A stretch of DNA of 64,000 nucleotides, taken from NCBI GenBank assembly GCA_036346355.1, contig CM070590.1, positions 40,209,749 to 40,273,748 on the forward strand, written 5' to 3'. Shown here piece after piece: positions 1-12,480 of this stretch (position 1 is its first letter; each line of letters begins with the position of its first letter). Origin of the DNA: Rhipidocladum racemiflorum (lineage: Eukaryota > Streptophyta > Magnoliopsida > Poales > Poaceae). Below the pieces are notes generated by a model, which was not told where the DNA came from, did not search any database, and saw only the letters and a program-made list of their open reading frames with translations. Made by a program: the position numbers and the translations under genes.

Positions 1-3000
1 CATACTATTCGATACTAATAAAGTACTTTATTTAAATAACTAATCAAGTTACTCGACCTTATGGTCAAGTCACAAATGTACGCTTCAGGCAAAACTTATT
101 AAGAGAGAAATAGTAGCAAATGAAAATAAGATAATTGCGTGGCGCCATCCAAAGATACCACGTGCAACCGACCGGGCTCGCTTCCCTAAGTAGACGGTTC
201 CTCTTGAGCTCCTCCTCCAAAGCCGTGTAGTCTCCTCTTCAACTTGTGTTGTATGGTGGCAAGGGTGAGTACTTGGTACTCAAAGCAAGTCATGCATGTA
301 ATGCAAGCTAATATACTATATGCATGGCTTGGTACAAAGGAATAGCTCAAGGTATATTTATAAAGAAATAGCATTTGACAAGTAGCATAAGTAGATTCAA
401 AGCAAGAGAAACAAGTATAGCATAGGTAACTTTTCAAGGAGTTTAGTAAACATCTTTCCCATCCTAATCCACATTTCTAACATCATTGTCAATCCAACCC
501 AACCTTTCAAGTCCAAGTTATTTTTGAGAAAATCTAACCCTTGATCTGTAATTCCCGAGCGATGTCCAATACCGCTGACACGCTTATTCGAATAGATTCT
601 ACACTGGCAGAGGTTATGCACTTTACCCACAAGATACAAATAAACACCACAAAGGCGTAGTTCCCGTGAATAAAGTCTTTCTGAAACTTCTAACAATACA
701 AGTGGTCCTCCCCGGTTATTGCGCACTAACCCTTCCCTTAGCTAAGGCGAAGTCTAGGCCAATCAACCGTTAGATGGGTACCTGCCTCAGCCCCGGTACG
801 CTCCCCCGTACAACTTACACAAAGGGTGTAGTTGACCTCCTGAGGTCCCACAGGTACGTTATTAGCAACTTAGTCAACTAGGTCCGGCCCCATTACAGAT
901 ATGTGGCTGCACGTTAGACCCAGCTTCAAAGGCTTGCAAGGTTAAGTCCTTAGGGTGACCAGGGCAAGACTACCCAAGAACCAAATCAACATCCCTAATG
1001 CCAACTCGCCCACCTGATTACTTCTTGCCACATGCCCCTGGCCGAAAACTATTTATCAAACTCCCAGCTTGATTACCATGCACCACGTGCCATCAACATC
1101 ACATGATACCTTTCCAAAACAGGTTCAATATATCATTAAGTCAATATTAGCATTTGATTGTCCAAAATCATGTCATGAGCACGAAAGGTGTCTAAGCAGA
1201 TACTACAACGGCTCTAAACCCATGTTGGCAAGTTAATAATGTCCAACTAGTAAACCACAACTAGGGTGACAAGGGGTCATGGCACATACTTAGATAATCA
1301 AGGTGTCATACAAAGAAATTGGCATTTATCTAATTCCCATATTTAAATAAAGTATTTTCTAATTGAACTAGCATGCAATAGGTTAAATCAAAATAGATTT
1401 CAAATAGGATCAACATGGTCAAAGCACAACTTGCCTTCAAAAAGTACTTGTTTTGGTCTTGAGTTGGATCCTCGAGTCAATACTTCTCCTTCGAATCCTT
1501 CCCAAGACTTCAACGCCTACTCGTAGCAAGTTGCAAATAGCAAATACACGAATAAACAATAGGCAAAAAGTGTCCAAACATCCAAATAAAATCCATAAAC
1601 AGAGAGAACATAATTTTATGAATTTTTAGAAATCGAATCACTAAATTTGGAGTTAAAATGCAAAAGTTATGATTATTTAAAGTTTAAATAATCAATTAAA
1701 TAATTTTACAGAGAAAAATTTAGTCCTAAAATTAAATAAAATTCATATTTGGGTAGACCTGAATTTTATACAAATTTAGAAATTTGAATCACTAAATCGG
1801 AGTTGAAACGCAAAAGTTATAAGCGTTTGCAGTTATGAAATTCAAATCAATTATTAAACCTAATTATTCAATCATATTCTTTTTCTGAAAAACATTTATT
1901 GCGCCATCACGAGGGACACGTGGACTAATCGGTGACGACGTTGCGGCCTCGGGTCCACGGACCTTCGCCAAGACGGTTCGCCTCGTCCACCGTGGGCCTT
2001 CTACCACGGCCACGGCCGCCGACAAGTGGGTCCTTCCGACACGCTGGCCTCGCTGTCAACGCCACACGCACGCTGCTGACAGGACGGGCCGACCGCGACG
2101 GTCAGCTCTTCCCGACACGTACGGGTTTCAATCTCGCCGCTGATTTGAAAATCAACGCCAGATTAGATCCGCTAACGCGCTTGGAAAACAACTTCCACCG
2201 ACCGACCGCTCGATCTTGATCGGACGGCCAAGATCCACCTATCGCTATGAACGCGGGTTCAATCTAAGCCGTTGGATCTAGACTCTAACCCGCTGAGATT
2301 AGATCTGAAGATTAACACGCGATTCTTTACCGCGGGTGACGTGGATTTAATCTGGACCGTGGCGATGAAGATCCGGACGCTGGAGAAGCTTCGCGGCCTT
2401 CGCGATGTCCACGACGCTGAGCTCCGCGCCGGGCGTTGAGAACGGCGACCACACCGACTATGCCGCACGCCCGCTGGCGGGTGGTCTCTTCGCGCCCTGC
2501 CGGGATTCCTGATCTGGGCTCCTTCTCGGCTGAAGACGCACTGACGGACGGCATGAAATCTACAAGAAATCATGGCGACACCTTCCTCTTCCAATTCACG
2601 GCGAGCTCGGGCGCGGCCGACTACGGCCGCGCTTGAGCGGCGTGGGGTTGGAGCTACGGTGCGCAATGAAACGGGCGATCTCCGACACGGGTGGCGGCGC
2701 AATAAATAGGCCTCTCGCGCCCGTGGAAACGCCGCTGAACTGGAGGTCCTTCCGCTTCGCGGGCGCGAGTCCTGGCCGCCATACTCGTGCTAGGGTGACG
2801 GTGGGCACGCGGCGATACCGCTGGATCGAGATCCAACGGTGCGCTGAAGCTTGGGTCCGGGTCGACGGCGTAGCCGGGCCGGCTCCTGGCCGGGCCTGCC
2901 GCTCTGACGTGGCTCAATCGCGGGCCGCTGGATCTGGATCCAACCGCCACGCTGTTAGGGTTCCGGCGAGCGGTTCGGCTTTTGACCACGGCGCTGGCCG

Positions 3001-3367
3001 GTTTCGGGTCCACTCGAACTCGAGTCCGACTCGCCTCACTGGATGAACAAGAATCGACTCTTGGCCTCGATTTTCCAAATGATTTAATATTTAAAATAAT
3101 TTCCAAAAATTCATTTAATTCATTAAAATAGCAAAATGACTCGTAAAATTCTCGTAAAAATTCGAAAATATTTTGGATCATTTTGGACTCAAATAAAATA
3201 TTTCTAACAAAATTTTATTTGCAAAATTAAATTCTTTAATTATTTCAAAATGGAATAAATTCAAATAAATTCCAAATAAATCCAAATAAATTCCGTAAAA
3301 TTCCAAAATTCACCAAAGTGCCAAATCACTCATGAATTTAAGAAAAGCAAAATTTTGGGGTGTTACA
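1..3367 (-). mobile_element. Element B-type LTR, cut by the window edge
   Basis: On the minus strand this starts at 3367 with TGTAACACCCC and runs off the left edge. It matches 21389-24872 and 31042-34620. Layout from its 5' end: an AT-rich block of about 300 bp, a GC-rich block (about 1900-3050) and a long tail. It interrupts a family A LTR at the same point as the right-arm copy. ORFs seen in the GC-rich block at 1932-3181 are not conserved among the copies and are not genes. Length is at the long end for plant LTRs, as usual for Tekay/Del. Confidence 0.85.
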
Positions 3368-3979
3368 TTTAAGGAGACATGAGCATCGCATTGCATTGGC
3401 ATACATAATGATGATGATAATGGTATGTGATCATGAATGAGATGGTTTGCATGATATGAGATATTATTGCACATGTAATTGTTCTTGTTGTACCATTACA
3501 ATATGCTTGCCGAAGTTTTGAACTCACGCTTGTGTTTTCTTGTTGTTTTAGGTACCATGAGACCTGCATGCTGGGGAAGGGAAATAGTCACACTTTTCGC
3601 ATCGAGCTTCACTCATTTGATTCCACAAGTCATTCAATTAGTTTTTGATAATAACCGCATGATGATTATTGCTTTAAGGGTGAGCTTTGCTATATGAGAG
3701 TCTTATTGTTCGCTTGACTCTTGGAGACATTACATGCTTGAAAATAGACTTATATCATTGTTAAGTCTTTAATTATTGCTGTTTTAGTTGTCTCTCATAA
3801 TGCCTTATATTGCTATGCTATTGTTGCCCCTTCAAATCATGTAAAAACAAAGGAGATGTCACAAATTTCGGTTTTGTGCATTTACTCCTTTGCTGTAATT
3901 TACCTTAATTCATGGTATTTAGATGTTGTTTAGCCTATGTTTGTAGCAATCAGTGCATATTAAAATGCCGGGTGTTACA
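3368..3979 (+). mobile_element. Family A LTR, 3' portion
   Basis: The LTR ends with GCCGGGTGTTACA at 3979, directly before a primer-binding site. Its 5' part would lie beyond the B insertion, outside the window. It is the reverse complement of 20760-21388, and related to the LTRs at 41479, 49670 and 54763. A pyrimidine-rich TTGTTGTTTTAG followed by GTACCATGAG (about 3540-3560) looks like a 3' splice site and recurs in the plus-oriented fragment near 43900. Confidence 0.85.
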
Positions 3980-3981
3980 AT

Positions 3982-3993
3982 TGGTATCAGAGC
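3982..3993 (+). other. Primer-binding site, initiator tRNA-Met type
   Basis: TGGTATCAGAGC lies two bases after the LTR end. It is the usual complement of the 3' end of plant initiator tRNA-Met, where minus-strand synthesis starts in most plant Gypsy and Copia elements. It fixes the orientation of this family A copy as plus. Confidence 0.9.
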
Positions 3994-5470
3994 GGTCGTA
4001 GGTCCTTGGAATGTGTATTTTTAGTGTCATGCTATAGGGTTCAATTAAAATGTGATGTGGAATAACTTAGAAACATGGCTTAGGTTTCAACTAAAATTTT
4101 GTCATAGGATAGCAACATTAAAACTTGCAACAAATGCTGGTATAACTAAATCTAAAATTTGGACACACAATGGATGCAATGAGGAAAGGGTATGGGTATC
4201 AAGCTTTACGCTTAAATTTTGTATTTAAGCTATGATGTTGAATGCTTCATTTGATAATGCAAGTTGCTATGTCTATGAGATAAATGATTGAGTTGTTCTT
4301 GTTGTTGTGATAAAATGGGGTTGTGGTGCCAAGGGTTTCCGCCACCTCTCTTACTTCTTATTAAGGGTGAGGTTTGATAAAGTTGTGGCCGCTTAGCGCC
4401 ATCACCGAAGAAATATTAACCTCGTAGGGAGAAGAGTGCTTATCCTTTCTATCGTGAGATCGGGTAGTTGATCGGAGTCAAATAGAAAAGTTTGCGGTGG
4501 ATTCCTTCTGATGTTCTTTATCGCTCGTGGTCGGCCTTGGTTGGTTTTCTTGGTTTTAGTTGATGGAAACCAAAAGAAAAGTGTTTGGTATTGGATTTTC
4601 ACTGACTGCTCCGCATGCGTTGTGTGGTTTTGTCTTCCTTGGTTGAAGATGAAGAAGAGGAGTCTAGGGTTGCGCTTCTTTCTGCCGCTTTCCAGCTTTT
4701 GATGCTTAGTTTGTGGATTGCTTTATGGGGAAGAAGCATTCAATTTATTCCTCGTGTTTGTCTTTCTCCTCGAGGTTAAAGGAGTTATCATGAGTTGTGC
4801 CGCACTCCGGGCCGTCGGGCTGAAGTTCGTGGCTTTGTAGGAGTAAGTGGTGTTTGATTTCGTTATTTTACTCGGGTTTAAGAAATCATCTTTGGAAAAC
4901 CCTTCTTGTTTCTGTGAAAATTTGGGGTTTGGTATTAAGGTTTTATTTGCAAAGGTTTATTTGATCGCAAGGGTTCCCTCTTGTGGGAGCCTTTGAGGTT
5001 TAAAAGTGTTTTGGAAAATTCCTTTGCATGACCAAGTTTGGGTTTGTCTCATTGTAATTTTGAGAGTCATGTTTCCTTATGAATTTGGGATGAGTTTTAA
5101 AACTAAAATGTCGCAAACAAAGTAAGTAGTCTTTTGACTGAAATCGTTTGTCCCTAGTAAGAATTGTTGTTTGTCATGTTATGTAGTAGGTAACAATGTG
5201 GTTTATAGAATGATGTGTTGCTAAGTGAAATTTTGAGTTTAACCAATTCAATGTGATTATCATCTCTAGTCGAGAATAAATAGACTGTACTAGTGTTGTA
5301 GTTTACTTCAGAGCTGAGAATGATTAAATGGGTTAATGTACATGCTTAGAATCATGCTGCCTTGCCTAAGAAGTGCTTTTGATCCTCGATTATGTTTAAA
5401 GTTTTAAACCCCGATGCATGATTAAACATTAAGATGATGTAGACCCATGTTATTGTTAAAGAAAATCAGA
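3994..5470 (+). mobile_element. Untranslated leader of family A element
   Basis: Interior sequence directly after the primer site, with no conserved reading frame. It matches 19245-20740 (reverse complement), 40684-41464 and parts of 35965-36375 and 54180-54762. It stops at about 5470, after GTTATTGTTAAAGAAA, where the D copy (54216-54231, reverse complement) continues differently; that marks the insertion point of element C. The short ORFs at 4402-4702 are not kept in other copies. Confidence 0.75.
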
Positions 5471-5810
5471 ATATCCCGAGTATTTTATACTCAAGCAATC
5501 ATTCATTGTACACAAACGTTGTTCAAAAATACATCAAGTTTGTGTATTTCGCATTTTGGATTTTAGTAGACCTCGATCGGGATCCAAAAAGAATCCCTTT
5601 AACTTAATTAAACTCACTCAAAATCAAATCGAAGTTCAATTGGCGGTTCGTGAATTGTCCTTTTCGACAAATTGGAAATTTAGGAAATTAAATGTCTAAA
5701 AGTCCTCAAAAACTATCCAAAATATCTTAGAAAGCATTCAAAATCAGCTTTTAGATGTTTGAATCTTTCAAGTTTTGGCATTGACCAAAATTGCCCTCCA
5801 TAAGTGCATA

Positions 5811-5820
5811 GTGTATAAAA
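5811..5820 (+). promoter_or_regulatory. TATA box of element C LTR
   Basis: GTGTATAAAAGGG, conserved at the matching place in the right arm (18881-18893, minus strand). Position about 340 bp into the LTR suggests a short U3 and a very long transcribed R/U5 part. Confidence 0.6.
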
Positions 5821-7230
5821 GGGTGCAAGTCTCCAAGCCATCTTCCCAAACCAGGCCATTTGCCTCTCCCCAACCGTGAGAGCAAGAAGAGTGGGGAGCC
5901 TGCCCTAGGACACCCAAACCCGCTGGATTGGAGGCGATCCGACCGGTTTAAATCGACACGTGAGGCCGGATTCATCCTCTTCCATCGTGTTCCCCTACCT
6001 TCCGAACTCCTCTCAAGTGAGTATTCCAACATCTCCCATGGATGTTTCCTTGAGCTTGCAAGTGGGGTTTTTTGAGTTCTAGGTTGATTTCTAAAACTCC
6101 TCGATTTCCTCTAGCCATCGCATAAGGCGACTTATCCCCATCGTGAGCATCGCATTTCATCAAGTTCTTCTAAACCTCCAGCTCTAGGTCAAGTCTAGGC
6201 ACCATGATGTTAGGAACATCGCATGGCACTGCGGTGGTTTTCCGTAAAACAAGACTCGTGTCATCGTTAGGTCCATTTAACTCTTCACTATCGACCTAGC
6301 ATTTGACTAATACCTTTCGTAAATTCAGCAACCTAATGCTAGGTTTTCGATTTGCTCTGAAAGTTCTAGTGGAGCAAAGCATGGATAGTAATTTTTGTAA
6401 GGGCACTTCTCGTGGCTAGAGCCGCTTATCAAGAATCGGAATTCAATTCGATAGTGGATTTTATCTTTTATTTAATTAGGTGTTAAGTGTTTTCTACAAA
6501 ATACTAGGAGTCCGTGTAGCTTCTGAATCGATTTATTTCCTATTAGCTTCTTCTCGATAGCAAATAGTCATGTATCGTGTAAGAGCTCGTAATTCAATTT
6601 GTCGTATCCTACACAAAAAGTTGTCACTCTAGTGTCACTCTATTTGCTTAAAAATCCTAGGAGGTCCGATGACCGGGAATTTGGATAGCCCCTGTATAGC
6701 TTTTCTGAGCTAGTAGAAACCCCGATAAAAAAATACGGAGTTTAGTTTTGACTCATTTTGCAAAGATACTTTGCCGGCTCTAGGTCTCAATTGCTTGAAT
6801 AAAAATCCTCAGAGTTCCTGAGCAATTTAACTCGACTTCACTCATTAGTCTTCTTAGAGGCTAAAACAAAGGGCTAAAAATGCTAGATTTGCATTTTAGC
6901 ACTTCGTGATTTTATTTTTAATAATTAGAGGGCCCAAAGCCGCTTCTTGGCTTTCAGCTTCGGGGCCACTTCTGCTTAAGGTCCTGCTAAGGTTGAAAGC
7001 ATGCTTTCACGCGGTGCTTTAGATCCCATTTTGCCCTTTTCCTCCGACTTCTTTGTCGCACTTCGTAAATAATCGGAGTTACGCTGGACGCTTGATCAAA
7101 AGTCTCTAGTGCAGGTTAAGTCAATTTGGTGTGATTGGCCCGGCAAGTCATTATTACCTCCAAGCGTCTGAAGTCATGCGGTCCGTAATCTGGGTTTCAC
7201 GACATTCTTGGATCAAAACGACCTTTGACG

Positions 7231-7691
7231 GCTTTTGATCGCTTTTGGGTCGTTAACCCGCCGCTTTTGATCGCTTTCTGGCCGCTTTTATAATTCGATG
7301 CAAATTCGCTAATCTACCGAGCCGCTTTAGTTAGGTGTTGAGTGTTCAACTCAGATCGGGAACCCACACGCTGGATTCGATCGCCGCTTTGACTCCAATC
7401 ACCGACTCAAAACGCGTTTTGTCGGAAATTACTCCTGGCTGCTTTTCATTTTGATTCAATTCTTGGTCAATTTCATTAGGAATTGCTTTGCAACCGATCC
7501 AACTCAAGTCCTAAATATCTTTCAAGCTTTAGCTATGGCGTTGTCGAAACCTGTTTGTTATGCAAAAATCTGCGCAGAAAATTGGCCGCTTAATCCGATT
7601 TCCCACAAAACGGTATCGCTTTTCACCGCTTCGCAGAATTTGTCGCTTTTAGGGCCGGAAAAGGTTTTTCTTCGATCTTTCGAGCCGCTTT
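7231..7691 (+). repeat. Cluster of CCGCTTTT-like motifs in the C LTR
   Basis: GCTTTT, CCGCTTTT or GTCGCTTTT occurs about twelve times in 460 bp, at irregular spacing (for example 7231, 7241, 7261, 7272, 7281, 7321, 7383, 7585, 7643, 7684). The matching minus-strand motif AAAGCGG recurs in the right arm around 17130-17560. The irregular spacing argues against a simple tandem repeat. Confidence 0.6.
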
Positions 7692-10253
7692 TAGCACCTA
7701 GTTATGTACTCTTCGAGGCCATATTGAGGCTCCACATGCAAATTTAATCTGCATTTGTCTTCAATCCTTACGTATTTTTTATTCACGAGGGTAAAGAAGA
7801 ATACGCTCACTGCCATTGCTTTAGCTCCCAAAGCTGATCATTTCCAACTTCAAACAAGTTCCAATAAGTCCCATTATGGTATGTTATACCTATTTTTAGT
7901 AGTATTTCACTAAGTTTAGTTGGGTTTTACTTGCATTTTGCATCGCTTTAATCCATTTTGGCACTTGTTCTATTTAAATGGACATAATAGGTCATAGTTT
8001 CACATTTTCTTTCGTTTTCTTCATTTCTTTCTCCTTTAAATATTTAAGTGGGTCTTATTTGATGTTTAGTTGGCATTTGTGCATTTAAATCTTTCTTTTG
8101 CTGGGTTGTATTTCTTTTGTCATGCTTTTTCTTGCTTTTGACCGATTAGAGGCTAATGAAGCCTAAGCTTCGCTTCCACCCGAATTCGAACATCATCCCG
8201 ACATCAATGGCGTGCAACAACAAGGCAAGTTGCACCTCATTTGACCATCTTGAAACTTATATTTTCACAATGTTTACTTTGGATTTCTCAAACTAATATG
8301 CATCGTTTAAATTCAATAAAGCGCTAGTTTGTGGGAATGGTAGATATAATCCTAATTGGTGGTTTTCTCTAATCTAATTTCCTTCCACACATTGGATAAC
8401 CCTAGTAGAGGTTAGACAACTTAATAAATGTCACTTGGGTATAAACGGTAAATTCAGTAACTGTAGATATGCTTAGACATTGCAATAGAAGTGACATAAT
8501 GGCGTCTTGTACCATACATTTTCTCAACTATGACATTTTTAAGTGGTTTTAGAAATGTGACATGAGAAAGTAATTTGCAAAAATGTGAAGTGTCTAGTTG
8601 GTAATTAGACCGAAAGGAGGTATAATATAAAAGGTTAAACTGGTACGATTGCTTGACGAAGTTAAAGCATGAGTAATTCTCGCTTGAGTCACTAGGAGAA
8701 AACTATATGGACCTAAGCCTTGAAACCATAATTTCGACCGGAGACATTACGTGCAACCAAGCATGCTGGGGATGGGGCAGCCGCAATTGAGTACTTGAAG
8801 TGTGAGGGTTTAGCCGCGGCTCGTTGGTAGGTCACTGCGGTGGACCTTTTTCCGTGATGAGCAAGTCAAGCGCCGTGTGGAGTGTGTCCTCATCACCCGC
8901 TGCTTGCACACCCTTCGTGAGTGCGCTGGTCTTATGCAATGGGTAAATCGCCTCAAAGGTCACATCGGTGATATAATCTGGTAGATTGCTTTGTTATGGG
9001 ATAAGGGTCATGCACGTAGACTTACAGATTACCCGCCGTCATTTGGTGAAGGCGCTCACAGGTAAAGTACGGTTACCTCTTATCGCCATAAGGCAGGATA
9101 TCGTCACCGGTGGCCGGGTGTGGCTAAAACCTCAACGATGGGAAAGAATGAAACCAAAGTAGGCTTGTACAACGGGTACCTCAGGTATCCCGTGTTCCTC
9201 TGATGACAGGGGTGCAAGTCCGGTTTATGGCGATAAAGCGTGTACATACTGGCAGAGTCTTGAAATAAATCCGATCGATTAGCCGCGGCTCACTTTATTA
9301 CGAAGCAACACTCGCTTTTGTTTCAAGTATAGACGCTTGGTTTAGTTTTGAAAAATGAAAAATTCATTTTTGTAGTCTAATTCAAAGTATATGAATTTAT
9401 TATAGAAACTTGGTGGATTTACATGTGGTTGTTCTATGAGTACTTTGATGGAACTATGGATGTGTGGATATAACACTTGGTGGATTTACTATTATATGGA
9501 TGCCAAATCTTATCTCAATCATGATCATATATGGCTGGCTTGAGAAGCTCAAATGTTATATATGGTATCAGAAATATGTTTTTAGCCAAACCCATTGCTC
9601 TTTCAAATTATGTATTACTTTTCGATGCACTGATTCAACTCTTTGCTTTTCGCAATAGATCTTTTAGTAGCAAATTCTTCATTGAATCACCGCATTAACT
9701 GAGTATTTGCATATTACTCAGTAAGTCTTGGCGTGAAAGTACATACCGGTACTCACCTGCTGTCGCTAACCTTTTTTCCAATGTAGGAAGGTACAGTGAT
9801 GATGTCCTGGTGATGCTGAGCTTCGCATCATGAAAGTGCCGTGGCTTCTAGGAGTCCTCCCTCCACCACCGCCTTAGGTGTGTTCGGTCACGCAGACCGG
9901 GGTTTCGGGCAGCCACTTTGGTTTCCGTTGTCGTTTTTCTTTTGTAATCTACTTTGTAGGATATCAGTAAGATTTACGCCACAAGTGGTAAATTGGGTTA
10001 ACTTAGTTCGTTTGTAGCGTTGATACTTGTGTTGTTGGTATGCGAGCATCGGGTTATTGATCCACAGTGGAACCAAAGATCGGATGAGTACAGGCACTGG
10101 TCCGAAGTTAAGGGTTCTGATTCCGCCGATCGAATTTTTCTTTTGGGTTCAGATTTTCGTGATCGAGGCTTCAGCGTTGCTATATCATAGCTATACGCCA
10201 GCGTTGATGGCGACAAGATTTCAGAGATGATAGGACAAGGGGCCCTCACAAAT

Positions 10254-10267
10254 AAGCATCGTGAGCC
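10254..10267 (+). other. Degraded primer-binding site of element C
   Basis: GCATCGTGAGCC follows the LTR end; the right-arm copy reads TGGTATCGTGAGC, close to the initiator tRNA-Met type. The 440 bp that follow up to the gag start show no coding signal. Confidence 0.6.
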
Positions 10268-10704
10268 ACTGGATCGCAGGAAGACTTAGTTAGCTCCGGT
10301 CGTTAGACTTAGGAACAGATTTTTCTTCCTCAAAATTTATTTTGAAGTACAAAACTCTATTTTGAAAAGTGTAGAATGCCATTCTTGTCCATTCTATAGC
10401 TTTTCACTTATCTACTCTTCAAAAGGAATCTAATCTTAATCCACATTTCGTACTTTGATTCCTCCTTCTATCTTGTTCAAAAGAATTAGAATGTTCACGG
10501 TTTAGCTCAAAATGGGTTAAGGTTAGATGTCCAGATTGTAAATTAGGATTGTTTCGTCGCTTTTAAGTTGATTTGTTTTGGATCTTATGCAACTTTAATG
10601 AGTAAGCTTTTGAAATGTTTGTATTGTTTCTTGTCGTGATCCTTTAGGATCAAGCATTTTGCACCGTGTTGCACAATTAGTTAACCTTAATCAGGCATTT
10701 TCAG

Positions 10705-11944
10705 ATGACGCTAAGAATGCTTAGCGTCACGTTATGGCGCTCCCAAAGCCAGCCTGTGATGCTGTGGACAAATGTCACAGGGGCAGGGGACTCAAGACTC
10801 CTGTGTCCCTCGGCCGATGGGTAGGCCGAGGCTCGCCTCGGGCCGACGCGCTCAGAGTGGAGAGATTCCTCCACCTCCTCCTCTTTCCCCATGCAGGCAA
10901 TGATGGAGCGCAGACTAGGGTGATGGAGATGATGCTTCAAAGTGCTCAGGGCCTCAAGAAGAAATGCCGCCTCAAAGCAGCCTACGCCTTCCATTATCGG
11001 GCCTCGCTGTTCGAGTTCCGTCAACTCGACCGGCCGAACTTCTCCACAAATGCTATCCTATGGAGGCCGAGGACTGCCTGACATGGAGAGCAAGCTGGTG
11101 CTGGCTGGTCTGGTCATCGATGACGCCTAGATGGTTCAAGATAATTCTCCTACTACCTTCAGTGTGGTCCAAAGAAATACATGTGGTGGAGCAAAAAGGC
11201 CGTTTTGGCCTCGGCTGGACAAAGTTGTTACATGGGCAGAGTTCAAGATCGCTTTCCGCTCCTTTCATATCCTGCAGGGGCTGGTCGGTGATGAAGAAGC
11301 TGGAGTTCTATAACCTCCGGCCAGGGAACAAATAAATCCATGGATTATCTTCATCGCTTCAACCATCAGTCTCTGTGATGTTGAGGATGAGGTGACTACA
11401 GAGGCACCACAGGGTGTTTCTGTTCAGGAGCATCTCACCGATGAGATCGGGCACATGCTCGCTGCCTGTGACATCCCCAGCATGCAGGTGTTGTTGGATG
11501 GGCGCCACTCGCGCCCAGGAGAGCATTTAGGGTGTTGATGGAGAGCCGCAAGTTAAAGTGGGCGCCTCGTCCCAACCGCTGGCGGTCCTTCCAGAGCCGA
11601 CTCTTCACTTAGTCGCTGCTCACTTCTTCAGCACCCGCCGCCGTAGATTCCAGGGCTTACTTCCTCGCTCCGCCTGCAGTTCGCTGCGCTTCCTAGCCGC
11701 CTGCTGGCAAAGAAGCAGGGGGTCTCGTAACCCGTATGGCCATATCACCAAGTAGCACCTGCAGATCGAAGCGTCACCTCGCCAATACATGTCCGAAAGC
11801 AGCAAGAAGAAATGATGCCACTGCAGGCACCAAATTTCGCCCCTGTGGTCGGGCCTGGGTGGACGGGGTGGACACAAAACGCCTTGCCTCGAAAGCGCCT
11901 TCGCCCGCCGCGATCGTCGAATGTGGTTACCGCAGAGGAGGGGC
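10705..11944 (+). pseudogene. Element C gag, frameshifted (left arm)
   Basis: Capsid-like protein of a Ty3/Gypsy element, which would assemble the virus-like particle in the cytoplasm. The diagnostic block VVTWAEFKIAFR (11223-11258) is the conserved core of the retrotransposon gag family, followed in another frame by KKLEFYNLRPGNK. A remnant of the CCHC zinc knuckle, RHLANTCPK, lies at 11772-11798. The frame is broken several times. The ATG at 10705 is chosen by alignment to the clearer start at 14206 in the right arm (MPPRRR). It is followed by a protease remnant running into the gap. Confidence 0.75.
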
Positions 11945-12107
11945 AGCAGCTAGCCCCAGATGTTGTATTGCACGTTATCTCAGGCATTCCGTGCCTACCC
12001 CGGTTTTGTTTCGACTCGAGCAATGCATTCTTTCGCTTACACTTTGTTGCTCGCCATGGGGTTCTATTCTGCTCGCCGAGAGACACTTGCTTGATCCGCT
12101 CACCGAT
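11945..12107 (+). pseudogene. Element C protease, N-terminal part (left arm)
   Basis: Follows gag in the Gypsy order. Readable remnants FDSSNAFF and HFVARHG correspond to the region around the DSGATHSF catalytic motif and the following strand of retroviral-type aspartic proteases. The contig ends at 12107 shortly after LIRSP, so the remainder is missing. The same segment is better preserved on the minus strand at 12825-13008. Confidence 0.65.
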
Positions 12108-12207
12108 NNNNNNNNNNNNNNNNNNNNNNNNNNNNNNNNNNNNNNNNNNNNNNNNNNNNNNNNNNNNNNNNNNNNNNNNNNNNNNNNNNNNNNNNNNNNN
12201 NNNNNNN
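12108..12207. other. Assembly gap of exactly 100 N
   Basis: A run of 100 N, the conventional placeholder for a scaffold join of unknown size. Sequence to the left stops inside the protease region of element C on the plus strand; sequence to the right starts inside the reverse transcriptase region of a C copy on the minus strand. Confidence 0.99.
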
Positions 12208-12480
12208 ATCATCGATCCTAGGGAGAGAGGATGCTTGTTCTTGGCCAGTGACCTCATTCAAAGGCCATTAGTCGGCCTTTTGTGCGAAGAGTGCGTCTTT
12301 CTTCTTCACAAGAAACCTTAGGGTGCCCAGGGAGAAAAGCTGGGGCGAATGAACCCCTTCTCCAAGCTGCTCCTTAAAAGTTTCTTCTTCTAACTCAATC
12401 AGCTCATGAGGAAGGCATCACTATCGGGCGCTTAGAAGCAATTGAAGTGCCAGGCAAAGAGATCAGCAATGAACTCTAAA
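12208..12480 (-). pseudogene. Element C reverse transcriptase, N-terminal part
   Basis: Reading leftwards on the minus strand the remnants LEKGFIRPSFSPW and then KNKHPLSLGSM correspond to the first conserved blocks of Gypsy reverse transcriptase (EKGFIRPS.SPWGAP and VKNKYPLPRID). Several frame breaks are present. It follows the protease linker and is cut by the N gap at 12207. It has no counterpart in the left arm, whose contig ends earlier. Confidence 0.7.

Larger units (their letters stand above)
5471..10250 (+). mobile_element. 5' LTR of element C (left arm)
   Basis: About 4.8 kb between the family A leader and a degraded primer site. The 3' end is CCCTCACA at 10250, matched by TGTGAGGG at 14670 in the right arm. 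The 5' boundary was placed by comparison with uninterrupted family A leader at 54180-54240; no clean TG start is visible, so it may be a few bases off. It holds a TATA box near 5812 and a cluster of CCGCTTTT motifs at 7231-7691. No long conserved reading frame occurs in it. Confidence 0.7.

Noticed and set aside
5860..6075. Possible small gene downstream of the TATA box at 5812
   Set aside because: The ORF is inside the C LTR and its mirror at 18642-18833 has a different frame.
10707..10728. Perfect hairpin GACGCTAAG-AATG-CTTAGCGTC at the C gag start
   Set aside because: The mirror copy at about 14190-14206 reads an ordinary gag start instead; the hairpin is probably a local consensus error of the first contig.
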